DNA of 64,000 nt from Microbulbifer hainanensis (GCF_014904735.1 NZ_JACZCR010000040.1:1-64000); one strand, 5' to 3'. Counted from the stretch's first letter, positions 1 through 8,502 are shown. Notes: a model not told the origin generated them from the letters alone. Numbers and translations: made by a program.

Positions 1-145
1 CGCAGGCGATGTTCCAATGGCCCGGGCCTTTGACCGGTTGCGGCGGGAGTACCCGGAGCGACTCGAATTTTCCCACTACAGTGTCGACAGTGCGGCACTG
101 GACTCCGCGCTGCAACGGCAACTGGCGATTCTGGGGTTGCAGTGA
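1..145 (+). CDS. 3' end of an unidentified gene (partial)
   Basis: An open frame enters from the left edge and ends with TGA at 143-145, giving 47 C-terminal residues ending in ILGLQ. The stop overlaps the GTG start of the next gene, so the two are probably translationally coupled. The tail is charged and helical-looking (RAFDRLRREYPERLEF) with no motif I recognise, and too little is present to assign a family. Confidence 0.6.
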   Translation, partial: AGDVPMARAFDRLRREYPERLEFSHYSVDSAALDSALQRQLAILGLQ

Positions 146-1281
146 ATATCAAGAAGCTCGGCCTGATCATCAATCCGTGGGCCGGCGTCGGCGGTCCCGC
201 CGGTCTCAAGGGCAGCGACGGTGCCGATACCGTGGCGCAGGCGCTTGCTGCGGGATCCGAGCCGCAGGCCCACAAGCGCGCGGCCACTGCATTGACTGCG
301 CTGCAACCTTTTGCCGGGCAGCTGGAGATCCTCTGCTTTGCCGGCAACATGGGGGAGCTGGTTGCTGAAGAGGGTGGATTCACAACACGCGTGGTCGGCG
401 CGGCGGCGACAGATCCGTCGACACCGGAGGACAGCGAGCGCGCTGCGCAAACCATTCGCGACGCCGGCGCCGACCTGATTATTTTTGTCGGCGGCGACGG
501 CACCGCGCGCAATATGGTCAATGCGCTGGGTGACAACTTCCCGGTGCTGGGAATTCCCGCAGGTGTCAAAATGCACTCCGCCTGTTTTGCGATTTCGCCG
601 CGGGCTGGCGGCGAGGTGCTGCGCCGGTTGTTGACCGGGCAGCTGGTGGATCTGCACGAGCACGAAGTGCGCGATATCGACGAGAAATCCTTTCGCGAAG
701 GGCGGGTGAGTACCCGCTACTACGGCGAGCTGCTGGTGCCGGAGGAAGGACATTTCCTGCAGGCGGTCAAAAATGCCGGCCGCGAAGTGGAGGAGCTGGC
801 GGTCGCGGACATCGCTGCGGATATTGTCGAAGACCTGGATCCGCAGACTCTCTATATCGTCGGGCCGGGCTCAACCACACTCGCGGTACTGAGCGAGCTG
901 GGTTGCGACGGTACATTGCTGGGGGTGGATCTGGTCAGGGACGGGGAACTGGTCGCTGAGGACGTCAGTGCGCCGGAAATCGAGCGCGCCATCGCCGCGC
1001 ATGACGGCCCGGTGAAAATCATTCTGACCGCCATCGGTGGGCAGGGCCACCTGATCGGACGCGGCAACCAGCAATTCTCGCCGGCGGTACTACGGTCGGT
1101 CGGCCGCGACAACCTGATTGTCGTCGCCACCAAGACCAAGATTACCGAACTCGGTGGCCGTCCGTTACTGGTGGACAGCGGTGATGCCGAGCTCGACGAA
1201 CACTGGAGCGGTTTTATTCGCGTGGTCACCGGTTACCGGGACGCGATTCTCTATCCGCTCAGCAACGGAGATTTATCCTAG
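142..1281 (+). CDS. ATP-NAD kinase family protein (AcoX-like)
   Basis: This 379-residue protein has the glycine-rich NAD-kinase/diacylglycerol-kinase-type nucleotide signature GGDGT at residues 117-121, followed by GIPAGVK at 137-143. Its N-terminus, KKLGLIINPWAGVGG, is typical of the ATP-NAD/AcoX kinase family, which is longer than ordinary NadK (about 290 aa). The physiological substrate of this family is not established, so NAD phosphorylation is only inferred from the fold. The GTG start overlaps the upstream stop codon and a weak GGGG lies about six bases before it. Two bases separate its stop from the next gene's ATG, so it belongs to a plus-strand operon with the methyltransferase. Confidence 0.85.
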   Translation: MNIKKLGLIINPWAGVGGPAGLKGSDGADTVAQALAAGSEPQAHKRAATALTALQPFAGQLEILCFAGNMGELVAEEGGFTTRVVGAAATDPSTPEDSERAAQTIRDAGADLIIFVGGDGTARNMVNALGDNFPVLGIPAGVKMHSACFAISPRAGGEVLRRLLTGQLVDLHEHEVRDIDEKSFREGRVSTRYYGELLVPEEGHFLQAVKNAGREVEELAVADIAADIVEDLDPQTLYIVGPGSTTLAVLSELGCDGTLLGVDLVRDGELVAEDVSAPEIERAIAAHDGPVKIILTAIGGQGHLIGRGNQQFSPAVLRSVGRDNLIVVATKTKITELGGRPLLVDSGDAELDEHWSGFIRVVTGYRDAILYPLSNGDLS

Positions 1282-1283
1282 AA

Positions 1284-2216
1284 ATGGCGACAGACTGGAC
1301 TGCCCTGCTGGAACAGGTGGAAAGCAAATTTAGTGAAGCGCAGCCGGACAGTCGGCGCCTGTTTCACGGCCGCGGGCGCTGCTACCCGGGGCTGGAGCAG
1401 GTATGCGTGGACAGTTTTTTTCCCGCAATACTGGTGACTTTTTTCGAGGAGTACGCAGGCGAGGAAGCACTCTGCGAGCGGCTGTGGGAAATGGCTGCAG
1501 CGCAGGGTTACCAGGGAATTGCGGTGCAGCGCCGGTATCAACCGGGCGCGCCGATCACCTGGCCCTGTGGTGCGCCGGTGGCGGCACCTGAGGCGCGCCG
1601 CGGTGAACTGCGCTTCCCGCTGACCTTCGAGCGGCAGAATGTGGGATTTTTCCTCGATATCGAGCCGGGCCGCCACTGGCTCGAAGAGCAGGTGCGCAGC
1701 CACAGCGAAACGGAAAACCTGAAACTGCTGAACCTGTTCGCCTTTACTTGCGCATTTTCCGTGGTGGCGCGCGCGGCCGGCGAGTTGGATGTACTCAATA
1801 TTGACGTGAACCGCGGCGTATTGAACCGCGGCCGCGAAAATCACCTGTCGAACAAGCTGCCTTTAAAGGGCATCAAATTTCTGCAGCTGGATGCACTGCG
1901 CGATTTCAACCGCTTCGATCGGCGCGGTCCCTTCCAGCTGGCCGTGGTGGATCCCCCCACGCGCCAGAAAGGGCGTTTCGATGTCAGTGAGAATTACGGC
2001 AAGCTGCTGCAGCTGTTACCGGGTTGCCTGGCGGACGAAGCGGAACTGCTGATGGTGATGAACTCCCCGCGCCATAGCGAGGCCCATTTCCGTGCGCTGA
2101 TCGAAGAGTCGGATATCCGCTATGAAGTGGTGGAGCGGCTGCCGCAGAATCCGGATTTTCCCGACCGGGATCCGGATGCGGCGCTGAAAATGCTGCACGT
2201 CAGGTTTCGCCGATAA
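1284..2216 (+). CDS. class I SAM-dependent methyltransferase, RlmI/COG1092-like
   Basis: The 310-residue product has a Rossmann methyltransferase core. The SAM-binding loop region is LLNLFAFTCAFSV (148-160), an acidic residue follows in LNIDVNRG, and the catalytic-type motif VVDPPT lies at 221-226, resembling the DPP motif of RNA (cytosine-C5) or related methyltransferases. An N-terminal segment of about 120 residues precedes the core. Members of this group are usually annotated as rRNA methyltransferases, but the PUA domain of classical RlmI is not evident, so the substrate is uncertain. It follows the kinase-like gene by two bases and is probably cotranscribed. Confidence 0.85.
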   Translation: MATDWTALLEQVESKFSEAQPDSRRLFHGRGRCYPGLEQVCVDSFFPAILVTFFEEYAGEEALCERLWEMAAAQGYQGIAVQRRYQPGAPITWPCGAPVAAPEARRGELRFPLTFERQNVGFFLDIEPGRHWLEEQVRSHSETENLKLLNLFAFTCAFSVVARAAGELDVLNIDVNRGVLNRGRENHLSNKLPLKGIKFLQLDALRDFNRFDRRGPFQLAVVDPPTRQKGRFDVSENYGKLLQLLPGCLADEAELLMVMNSPRHSEAHFRALIEESDIRYEVVERLPQNPDFPDRDPDAALKMLHVRFRR

Positions 2217-2234
2217 TTTCACTGGAGATCCTGT

Positions 2235-2257
2235 GGGCGCGATCGGCGATCGCGCCC
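2235..2257. terminator. perfect GC-rich hairpin between convergent genes
   Basis: GGGCGCGATC (2235-2244), loop GGC, then GATCGCGCCC (2248-2257): a perfect 10-bp stem with a 3-base loop, 19 bases after the methyltransferase stop and facing the convergent hypothetical gene. No U-tract follows on either strand, so it may end transcription inefficiently or protect 3' ends. Confidence 0.45.
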
Positions 2258-2282
2258 GTATTGTGAAGTGCCCGAAGCGCGC

Positions 2283-2681
2283 TTACAGAGCAGAGAACTC
2301 CCGCATCAATCGCTCCATCAATTCCTGCAATTGCGGCGACGAACCACCGCGCACGGCGCTGTTCAGCAGTTCAGCGTTGCTCTCGCCACTCTCCAGCTTG
2401 TTCACCAGTAACAGGAAGCCCTTGTGGCTCAATACCGCTTCCTCCACGGCTTCCTGGCGGACCAGCTGTCCGAAACCGATATAACCGCTCTGTTTCAGCC
2501 AGGTCATGGCGCCGAGGCAGGCGAGGTGGCGCGGCGAGTGCAGACCGAACTCGTCCGGTGTGTCGGGCCCGGCGATATCCTCGACATACACGGTCGACGG
2601 TGCGGGGAACTGGCCGAACAGCGCCAGCAGGATTCTGCCGGCATCGCGGTAAAAGTCGTGAATATGCAGGTCGTCGAGCAT
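2283..2681 (-). CDS. conserved hypothetical protein, coupled to alaA-like gene
   Basis: This 132-residue soluble protein has no recognised domain. A well-ordered central block (DIAGPDTPDEFGLHSPRHLA) suggests a conserved fold, and the C-terminal half is helical and charged. I chose the ATG at 2681. A TTG at 2699 would overlap the TGA of the upstream aminotransferase as TTGA and adds six residues. In either case the gene sits directly behind the aminotransferase in the same operon, so translation is probably coupled. No signal peptide or membrane segment is visible. Function unknown. Confidence 0.75.
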   Translation of the reverse strand: MLDDLHIHDFYRDAGRILLALFGQFPAPSTVYVEDIAGPDTPDEFGLHSPRHLACLGAMTWLKQSGYIGFGQLVRQEAVEEAVLSHKGFLLLVNKLESGESNAELLNSAVRGGSSPQLQELMERLMREFSAL

Positions 2682-2695
2682 TACTTCTATTGCAT

Positions 2696-3910
2696 TCAAG
2701 CGGTGTAGCGTTCCAGGAAGTAACCCAGGCGATCGATTGCGTGGGAGAGGTCATCTGCACGCGGCAGGAAGACGATACGCAGGTGATCGGGGGCGTCCCA
2801 GTGAAAGGCGCTGCCCTGCACCAGCAGGATTTTTTCCTGGCGCAGGAAGTCGAGCACAAGGTGTTCGTCGTTGTGGATCTTGTAGCGATCCAGGTGCAGC
2901 TTCGGGAACAGGTAGATGGCACCGCTCGGTTTGCTACAGCTGACACCGGGAATGTCGTTCAGCATGCGGTAGGCGAGGTCGCGCTGCTGGCGCAAGCGTC
3001 CGCCGGGCAATACCAGGTCATTGATACTCTGGTAGCCACCCAGTGCCGTCTGTACTGCGAACATGGCGGGGACATTGCCGCACAAACGCATGGAAGACAG
3101 GATGTCCATCCCCTCGATAAAGCCTTTCGCGCGATGCTTGTCGCCGGTCACTATCATCCAGCCGGAGCGAAAGCCCGCCAGTCGATAGGATTTTGACAGG
3201 CCGTTGAAGCTCAGGCATAGCACGCCCTCGGCCAGCTTGGCCATCGGCGTGAACTCGGCATCGTCGTAGAGGATTTTGCTGTAAATTTCGTCCGCGAAAA
3301 TGACCAGGTCGTTGGCGCGGGCCAGCTCGACGATCTCTTCCAGCAGCGCGCGCGGGTAGACGGCGCCGGTCGGGTTGTTGGGGTTGATGACTACAATTCC
3401 GCGGGTGCGCGGCGTAATCTTGGCCTTGATATCGTCGATGTCCGGCAGCCAGTCCGCCTGTTCGTCGCAGCGATAGAGTACCGGTTTGGCGCCGGTCAGG
3501 TTGGTCGCGGCCATCCACAGTGGGTAGTTCGGCATCGGCAGTAGGAGTTCGTCGCCATCGTTCAGCAGCGCCTGGGTCGCCATGGAGATCAGCTCGGATA
3601 CGCCGTTGCCGAGGTAGATATCATCGATATCGACACCGTCGATTCCGAGTGTCTGGCACTCCTGCATGATGGCCTTGCGCGCGGCGAACAGTCCCTTGGA
3701 TTCCACATAGCCCTGGGCCTGGGAAAGGTTGTGAATGACATCCTGGATAATCTCGTCCGGGGCGTCGAAACCGAAGGGGGCTGGGTTGCCGATATTCAGC
3801 TTGAGAATACGGTGACCTTCCTCCTCCATGCGGCTGGCCTGTTCCATGACCGGTCCGCGGATTTCGTAACAGACGCCGTGCAGCTTTTCCGACTTGTGAA
3901 TGTCATTCAT
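2696..3910 (-). CDS. alaA: PLP-dependent aminotransferase, AlaA-like (glutamate-pyruvate type)
   Basis: A 404-residue fold-type I aminotransferase. The internal-aldimine lysine is K240 in LSFNGLSKSYRLAGF. The PLP-ring Asp/Tyr segment FADEIYSKILYDD is at 205-217, and INPNNPTGAVY at 175-185 contains the cofactor-contacting Asn. The start and overall sequence (MNDIHKSEKLHGVCYEIRGP) closely match E. coli AlaA (YfbQ), which converts pyruvate and glutamate to alanine and 2-oxoglutarate. The open frame extends upstream, but the ATG at 3910 fits the family N-terminus. The hypothetical gene follows on the same strand. The msrB gene is divergent. Confidence 0.9.
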   Translation of the reverse strand: MNDIHKSEKLHGVCYEIRGPVMEQASRMEEEGHRILKLNIGNPAPFGFDAPDEIIQDVIHNLSQAQGYVESKGLFAARKAIMQECQTLGIDGVDIDDIYLGNGVSELISMATQALLNDGDELLLPMPNYPLWMAATNLTGAKPVLYRCDEQADWLPDIDDIKAKITPRTRGIVVINPNNPTGAVYPRALLEEIVELARANDLVIFADEIYSKILYDDAEFTPMAKLAEGVLCLSFNGLSKSYRLAGFRSGWMIVTGDKHRAKGFIEGMDILSSMRLCGNVPAMFAVQTALGGYQSINDLVLPGGRLRQQRDLAYRMLNDIPGVSCSKPSGAIYLFPKLHLDRYKIHNDEHLVLDFLRQEKILLVQGSAFHWDAPDHLRIVFLPRADDLSHAIDRLGYFLERYTA

Positions 3911-3990
3911 GATGGCAGTGGTAATCCCTGGTGCACTTGCCGCGGGAGCTGCCGCTCCTGCAGGCGGATAAGGAATAAGGAAGACAGAGT

Positions 3991-4392
3991 ATGTCAAAAG
4001 AAAAAGACGATAACTACTGGCGCGACAAGCTCTCGCCGGAAGAATTTCACGTTTGCCGTGAAGCCGGCACCGAGCGGCCTTTCAGTGGAGAGTACTGGGA
4101 TACATTCGAGGACGGCGTCTACCGCTGCCGCTGTTGTGGTGAGGTGCTGTTCGAGTCGGAATCCAAGTTTGATGCCGGCTGTGGCTGGCCGAGTTTCGAC
4201 AGTGAGGTGCAGAAGGGCAAGGTGGAAGAGCGAGTCGACAATAGTCTCGGTATGCAGCGCACGGAGATCCTCTGTGCCAAATGTAACAGTCATCTGGGGC
4301 ATGTCTTTCCAGATGGCCCGACAGAGACAGGATTGCGCTACTGTGTGAATTCGCTGTCGGTGAAACTGGATCCCGACCGGGAAGAAAAATAG
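3991..4392 (+). CDS. msrB: peptide-methionine (R)-S-oxide reductase MsrB
   Basis: A 133-residue SelR-domain protein that reduces methionine-R-sulfoxide in proteins. Two zinc-binding CxxC pairs are visible (C46/C49 in CRCCG and C95/C98 in CAKC). The catalytic cysteine is C118 in RYCVNS, and GCGWPSF and HLGHVF are family motifs. There is no signal peptide, so it is cytoplasmic. It lies divergent from the aminotransferase with an intergenic region of about 80 bases, and 10 bases upstream of the DUF1499 gene, with which it is likely cotranscribed. Confidence 0.95.
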   Translation: MSKEKDDNYWRDKLSPEEFHVCREAGTERPFSGEYWDTFEDGVYRCRCCGEVLFESESKFDAGCGWPSFDSEVQKGKVEERVDNSLGMQRTEILCAKCNSHLGHVFPDGPTETGLRYCVNSLSVKLDPDREEK

Positions 4393-4402
4393 GGAGAGAC
4401 CC

Positions 4403-5155
4403 ATGCGGAATACCCACTGGAGTCGCTGGCTGGTGCGCGTGCAATGGCTATTGTTGGCCATCATCTTCTTCGCGGGGCTGGCTCTGCGCCTCGATCTGGT
4501 CAACTTCCGCCCCATCTTTCACGTATTCAAATATGCCGGGCTCGCCGCGCTGGGCGTCGCGCTGCTGAGTATCCTGGTGTTTATCTGGGGGCTGGTGAAA
4601 CGCCACCCCGAGAGTCGCCGCGCGGCACTCTGGGCGGTGGTCCTGGGCCTGCTGCCGGTGGCGGTACCGCTGTTGACGGTCGGCAGGAGCAACTTCGAAG
4701 TGCCGCCGATACACGATATCAGTACCGACCTGCAGAATCCGCCCCAGTATCAGGCGGTCCTGTCGCTGCGCAAGAAAACCGACAACAGTGCCAAGTACGG
4801 TGGCGAGGCCGTGGCGGAACAGCAGCGCCTGGCGGATATCTATGCGGATATCCAGCCGTTGCAGCTCGAGCTGCCCGTAGCCCGGGCGACGGAACTCGCG
4901 GCCGACGTGGCCAATGACCTCGGCTGGCGGGTTGTGGCCGAGAACCCGGCGCAGGGACATCTGGAGGCTGTGGACCGGACGCTGCTGTTGGGATTCAGCG
5001 ATGATGTCGTGGTCAGGGTGACCGAGGATAAAGGTGGCTCACGGGTGGATATCCGTTCCAGCTCCCGGGTGGGGCAGAGCGATCTGGGTGCGAACGCCAA
5101 GCGTATCCGCAGTTTTCTGACCGAGCTGGAGGTCCGCGCCCACGAGGTGGAGTAG
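4403..5155 (+). CDS. DUF1499 family membrane protein
   Basis: A 250-residue protein with three predicted N-terminal membrane helices (about 10-30, 44-65 and 74-94) followed by a DUF1499 domain. Hallmarks are the PPIHDISTD segment just after the last helix and the C-terminal stretch around RVDIRSSSRVGQSD and ANAKRI. GGAGAG lies six bases before the ATG. The biochemical role of DUF1499 is unknown. The gene follows msrB closely and is the last of that operon before the tRNA array. Confidence 0.85.
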   Translation: MRNTHWSRWLVRVQWLLLAIIFFAGLALRLDLVNFRPIFHVFKYAGLAALGVALLSILVFIWGLVKRHPESRRAALWAVVLGLLPVAVPLLTVGRSNFEVPPIHDISTDLQNPPQYQAVLSLRKKTDNSAKYGGEAVAEQQRLADIYADIQPLQLELPVARATELAADVANDLGWRVVAENPAQGHLEAVDRTLLLGFSDDVVVRVTEDKGGSRVDIRSSSRVGQSDLGANAKRIRSFLTELEVRAHEVE

Positions 5156-5237
5156 GGCGCAATCGCCACAAACCGGCAAGTTGGGTAAGTGCCTGACTAT
5201 AAAAGAAAAAAATACAAAGAAAGTTCGCACTCGGGTG

Positions 5238-5266
5238 TTGACAGCCCCCCGGGTGCTACATAGAAT
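5238..5266 (+). promoter_or_regulatory. stable-RNA promoter for the tRNA-Glu/Gly array
   Basis: A -35 hexamer TTGACA (5238-5243) and a -10 TAGAAT (5261-5266) are separated by exactly 17 bases. They are followed by a GC-rich discriminator (GCGCCCC), typical of stringently controlled rRNA and tRNA promoters. The first tRNA begins about 60 bases downstream. Confidence 0.8.
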
Positions 5267-5330
5267 GCGCCCCACTTCTGACGCAGAGCGGATCTTTGAG
5301 ACGCCAAACAACGCGAACGAAGTCGTCCGG

Positions 5331-5406
5331 GTCCCCTTCGTCTAGAGGCCTAGGACACCGCCCTTTCACGGCGGTAACAGGGGTTCGACTCCCCTAGGGG
5401 ACGCCA
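5331..5406 (+). tRNA. tRNA-Glu(TTC), copy 1
   Basis: 76 nt with encoded CCA. The acceptor stem GTCCCCT/AGGGGAC closes the cloverleaf, the anticodon loop CTTTCAC gives TTC, and the T-loop is GGTTCGACTCC. It is nearly identical to E. coli tRNA-Glu. Confidence 0.97.
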
Positions 5407-5407
5407 C

Positions 5408-5483
5408 GCGGGAATAGCTCAGTTGGTAGAGCGCAACCTTGCCAAGGTTGAGGTCGCCGGTTCGAACCCGGTTTCCCGCTCCA
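5408..5483 (+). tRNA. tRNA-Gly(GCC), copy 1
   Basis: 76 nt with encoded CCA. Acceptor stem GCGGGAA/TTCCCGC, anticodon GCC within ACCTTGCCAAGGT, and T-loop GGTTCGAACCC. It lies one base after tRNA-Glu copy 1, so the two come from one transcript. Confidence 0.97.
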
Positions 5484-5606
5484 GTTTTCATTCTTTGTAG
5501 AGTGACGCCTAGATCGCACTACAGGGAGTTGCTACTAGAATTTCTGGTAGCGAAGCCACCGGCAGTGTGGCAGCATTGGTTCTTCGGGGCCAAGTGCAAG
5601 TTTTCT

Positions 5607-5682
5607 GTCCCCATCGTCTAGAGGCCTAGGACACCGCCCTTTCACGGCGGTAACAGGGGTTCGACTCCCCTTGGGGATGCCA
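5607..5682 (+). tRNA. tRNA-Glu(TTC), copy 2
   Basis: 76 nt, same anticodon and core as copy 1. The acceptor stem differs: base pair 7-66 is A-T instead of T-A (compensated), and the first pair is G-T (a G-U wobble in the RNA) instead of G-C. CCA is encoded. Confidence 0.96.
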
Positions 5683-5726
5683 TATTCGGCAGCCTGCGCA
5701 AAGCGCGGCTGCAGATGACAGAAAAA

Positions 5727-5802
5727 GCGGGAATAGCTCAGTTGGTAGAGCGCAACCTTGCCAAGGTTGAGGTCGCCGGTTCGAACCCGGTTTCCCGCTC
5801 CA
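5727..5802 (+). tRNA. tRNA-Gly(GCC), copy 2
   Basis: 76 nt, identical to copy 1 over its whole length, with encoded CCA. It is the last tRNA of the array and is followed ten bases later by an intrinsic terminator. Confidence 0.97.
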
Positions 5803-5811
5803 GTTTATAAG

Positions 5812-5837
5812 GCCGCTCTTAGAGCGGCTTTTTTTTT
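5812..5837 (+). terminator. intrinsic terminator of the tRNA array
   Basis: GCCGCTC (5812-5818), a 3-base loop, GAGCGGC (5822-5828), then an uninterrupted T-run to 5837: a textbook Rho-independent terminator directly after the last tRNA. Confidence 0.92.
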
Positions 5838-5937
5838 CTCCAACTATTTCTGCCGCTGCGTAGCGCCTTTCCCTTTGACCGGTTGAAATATACTGCCCAA
5901 GCGCGTTGAATAGCGCCTTCAATTCTAGGAGACAGTA

Positions 5938-6870
5938 ATGACCGCAGCGCTCTCCATTCAAAATCTGCAGAAAATCTACGACAACGGCTTCCAGGCTCTG
6001 AAGGGCATCAGTTTCGAAGTGCAGCCCGGGGATTTCTTTGCTTTGCTGGGCCCCAACGGTGCCGGTAAATCCACCACTATCGGTATCATCTGTTCACTGG
6101 TGCGCAAAACCGGTGGCAGCGTTTCCATCTTCGGTGTCGACATCGACAAGAATTTTCCCAAGGCGAAGCAGCTACTGGGCGTAGTGCCGCAGGAATTCAA
6201 CTTCAGCCAGTTTGAAAAGGTGTTCGATATCGTCGCCACCCAGGGCGGTTTCTACGGAATGCCGCGGGCGCTGGCAGAGGAGCGAACCGAGAAATACCTC
6301 AAGCAGCTCGGCCTGTGGGACAAGCGCAATGTCCAGGCGCGCATGCTGTCCGGCGGCATGAAGCGCCGCCTGATGATTGCCCGGGCCCTGATCCATGAGC
6401 CCCGGCTACTGATTCTCGACGAGCCCACCGCCGGCGTGGACATCGAGCTGCGCCGCTCTATGTGGACCTTCCTGCAGGAGATCAACGCGCAGGGCACCAC
6501 TATCATCCTCACCACGCATTACCTGGAAGAGGCGGAGAGCCTGTGCCGCAATATCGCCATCATCGATAAGGGCGATATCGTCGAGAACACTTCGATCAAG
6601 TCGCTGCTCAAGACCCTGAGCCGCGAGACATTCATCCTGGATACGGCTGAGTCCCTGCAGGGGGCGCCGGACTTCGGCAGCTTTAACGGGCGCCTGGTGG
6701 ACGAGCACAGTCTCGAGGTAACGGTAGAGAAGGGGCAATCCCTCAATGAACTGTTCACCGGTCTGGGTGCGCAGGGGATTTCCGTAGTGAGTATGCGCAA
6801 CCGCGCCAACCGGCTGGAGGAACTGTTTGTGTCCCTGCTGGCCGATGAAAAACAGGAGGAAGCCCGATGA
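5938..6870 (+). CDS. ABC transporter ATP-binding protein, YadG-like
   Basis: A 310-residue ABC ATPase of the ABC-2 exporter type. It shows Walker A GPNGAGKST (38-46), the signature LSGGMKRR (138-145), Walker B LLILDEP (158-164) and the switch histidine H195 in LTTHYLEE, so it looks catalytically intact. A C-terminal regulatory extension of about 100 residues follows, as in YadG. AGGAG lies seven bases before the ATG. Its stop overlaps the permease start as ATGA, which indicates coupled synthesis of the two subunits. Substrate unknown. Confidence 0.92.
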   Translation: MTAALSIQNLQKIYDNGFQALKGISFEVQPGDFFALLGPNGAGKSTTIGIICSLVRKTGGSVSIFGVDIDKNFPKAKQLLGVVPQEFNFSQFEKVFDIVATQGGFYGMPRALAEERTEKYLKQLGLWDKRNVQARMLSGGMKRRLMIARALIHEPRLLILDEPTAGVDIELRRSMWTFLQEINAQGTTIILTTHYLEEAESLCRNIAIIDKGDIVENTSIKSLLKTLSRETFILDTAESLQGAPDFGSFNGRLVDEHSLEVTVEKGQSLNELFTGLGAQGISVVSMRNRANRLEELFVSLLADEKQEEAR

Positions 6871-7640
6871 ACAGCAGTGCAATCTGGACTTCTTTCAGCA
6901 CCATCCTGCGCCGTGAAGTACGCCGCTTTACCCGTATCTGGCCGCAGACGCTGGTACCGCCGGTGATTACCATGTCGCTGTACTTTGTCATTTTCGGCGC
7001 GTTGATCGGCAGCCGTATCGGCGATATGGGTGGCTTCAGCTATATGGAGTTTGTCGTGCCCGGCCTGATCATGATGTCGGTAATCACTAACTCCTACTCC
7101 AACGTGGTGTCGTCTTTCTACAGCGCGAAGTTCCAACGCAGTGTCGAGGAACTGCTGGTATCGCCGACCCCCAACTGGGTGATCATGGCCGGCTACGTGC
7201 TCGGCGGTGTATCGCGCGGCCTGATCGTGGGCCTGGTGGTGACACTGATCGCGCTCTTCTTTACGCACCTGAGCGTGCAGCATGTGGGGATCACCATTGC
7301 GATCGTGTTCCTGACGTCGGTGCTGTTTTCCCTGGCGGGCTTTATCAATGCCATCTTCGCCAACAGCTTTGACGATATCTCGATCATTCCCACATTCGTG
7401 CTGACACCACTGACCTATCTGGGTGGCGTCTTCTATTCGATTCAGCTGCTGTCACCTTTCTGGCAGGGATTATCAAAGCTCAACCCTATCCTGTATATGG
7501 TCAACGCCTTCCGCTACGGCGTGCTGGGTGTGTCCGATATCAATGTGGTGTGGGCCTTTGTCGGTGTGCTGGTGTTTATCGCACTGCTGTCTGCCTGGGG
7601 CCTGCACCTGATGAGCAACGGCAAACGCCTGCGGCACTGA
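6867..7640 (+). CDS. ABC-2 type transporter permease, YadH-like
   Basis: A 257-residue inner-membrane protein with about six predicted helices and the ABC-2 permease pattern: the helix-rich MEFVVPGLIMMSVITNSY region, then FNAIFANSFDD and LTYLGGVFYSI. It overlaps the upstream ATPase by four bases and forms the membrane half of that exporter. In E. coli the yadG/yadH substrate is unknown, and nothing here narrows it. The queF gene begins 15 bases after its stop. Confidence 0.9.
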   Translation: MNSSAIWTSFSTILRREVRRFTRIWPQTLVPPVITMSLYFVIFGALIGSRIGDMGGFSYMEFVVPGLIMMSVITNSYSNVVSSFYSAKFQRSVEELLVSPTPNWVIMAGYVLGGVSRGLIVGLVVTLIALFFTHLSVQHVGITIAIVFLTSVLFSLAGFINAIFANSFDDISIIPTFVLTPLTYLGGVFYSIQLLSPFWQGLSKLNPILYMVNAFRYGVLGVSDINVVWAFVGVLVFIALLSAWGLHLMSNGKRLRH

Positions 7641-7654
7641 TGGGGTCTGCGCTC

Positions 7655-8491
7655 ATGAGCAATGAAAGAGAAGACTGGCAGAACCTGCTGCTCGGCAAAG
7701 AGACCCGCTACGAGTCCAGCTACAATCCGCAGCTGCTGTTCCCGATCGAGCGCGCCGTTTCGCGGGCTCACCTGGGGCTGGCGGGTGGCGAACTGCCGTT
7801 CTTTGGCGAGGATGAGTGGTGGGGATTCGAGCTGTCGTGGCTGAACCCGAAAGGGTTGCCGCAGGTGGCCGTGGCCCGCTTCACTTTTCCCGCCACCAGT
7901 CCGCATATGGTGGAATCCAAATCGTTCAAACTGTATTTGAACTCTTTCAACCAGACACCGTTTGATTCCTGGCAGGTGGTGCGAAATATTCTCGTGCGGG
8001 ATCTATCCGCTGCCGCCGGCGCTGCGGTGGCAGTAGAGCTGTTCGGCGTGGAAGACCCGCAGCTGGGTATAGCCAAGCCAGACGGATTCTGTCTGGACGG
8101 GCTGGATATCGAGACTCGTCATTACCAGCCGGATGCGGCCTTGCTGAAGCTGGACGGCGATCGCGGCCAGGTCAGTGAAAGGCTATACAGCCATCTGCTG
8201 CGCAGTAACTGCCCGGTTACCGGTCAGCCGGACTGGGCGACAGTCTGCTTCGATTACCGGGGCCCGGCACTGGATCGGGAAGGGCTGCTCGCCTATATCG
8301 TTTCATTCCGCGAACACCAGGATTTTCACGAGCACTGCGTCGAGCGGATCTTCTGTGACCTGCAACAGCTGGCCGAATTCGAAGAATTGACCGTCTGCGC
8401 GCGCTATACGCGCCGCGGCGGGCTGGATATCAATCCACTGCGCAGCACGACGCAGGGTGTGCCGTTGCCGCCCAGGTTTGCCCGTCAGTAA
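7655..8491 (+). CDS. queF: NADPH-dependent 7-cyano-7-deazaguanine reductase QueF (long form)
   Basis: A 278-residue tunnelling-fold reductase that converts preQ0 to preQ1 in queuosine synthesis. The NADPH/QueF motif ESKSFKLYLNSFNQ is at 87-100. The nucleophilic cysteine is C186 in SNCPVTGQPDW, with the conserved Asp at 193. Length matches the two-domain E. coli-type enzyme. I chose the ATG at 7655, preceded by GGGG. An ATG at 7640 overlapping the permease stop would add five residues. No preQ1 riboswitch was seen upstream. It is probably read through from the ABC exporter genes. Confidence 0.95.
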   Translation: MSNEREDWQNLLLGKETRYESSYNPQLLFPIERAVSRAHLGLAGGELPFFGEDEWWGFELSWLNPKGLPQVAVARFTFPATSPHMVESKSFKLYLNSFNQTPFDSWQVVRNILVRDLSAAAGAAVAVELFGVEDPQLGIAKPDGFCLDGLDIETRHYQPDAALLKLDGDRGQVSERLYSHLLRSNCPVTGQPDWATVCFDYRGPALDREGLLAYIVSFREHQDFHEHCVERIFCDLQQLAEFEELTVCARYTRRGGLDINPLRSTTQGVPLPPRFARQ

Positions 8492-8502
8492 CCGTTGCCT
8501 CC

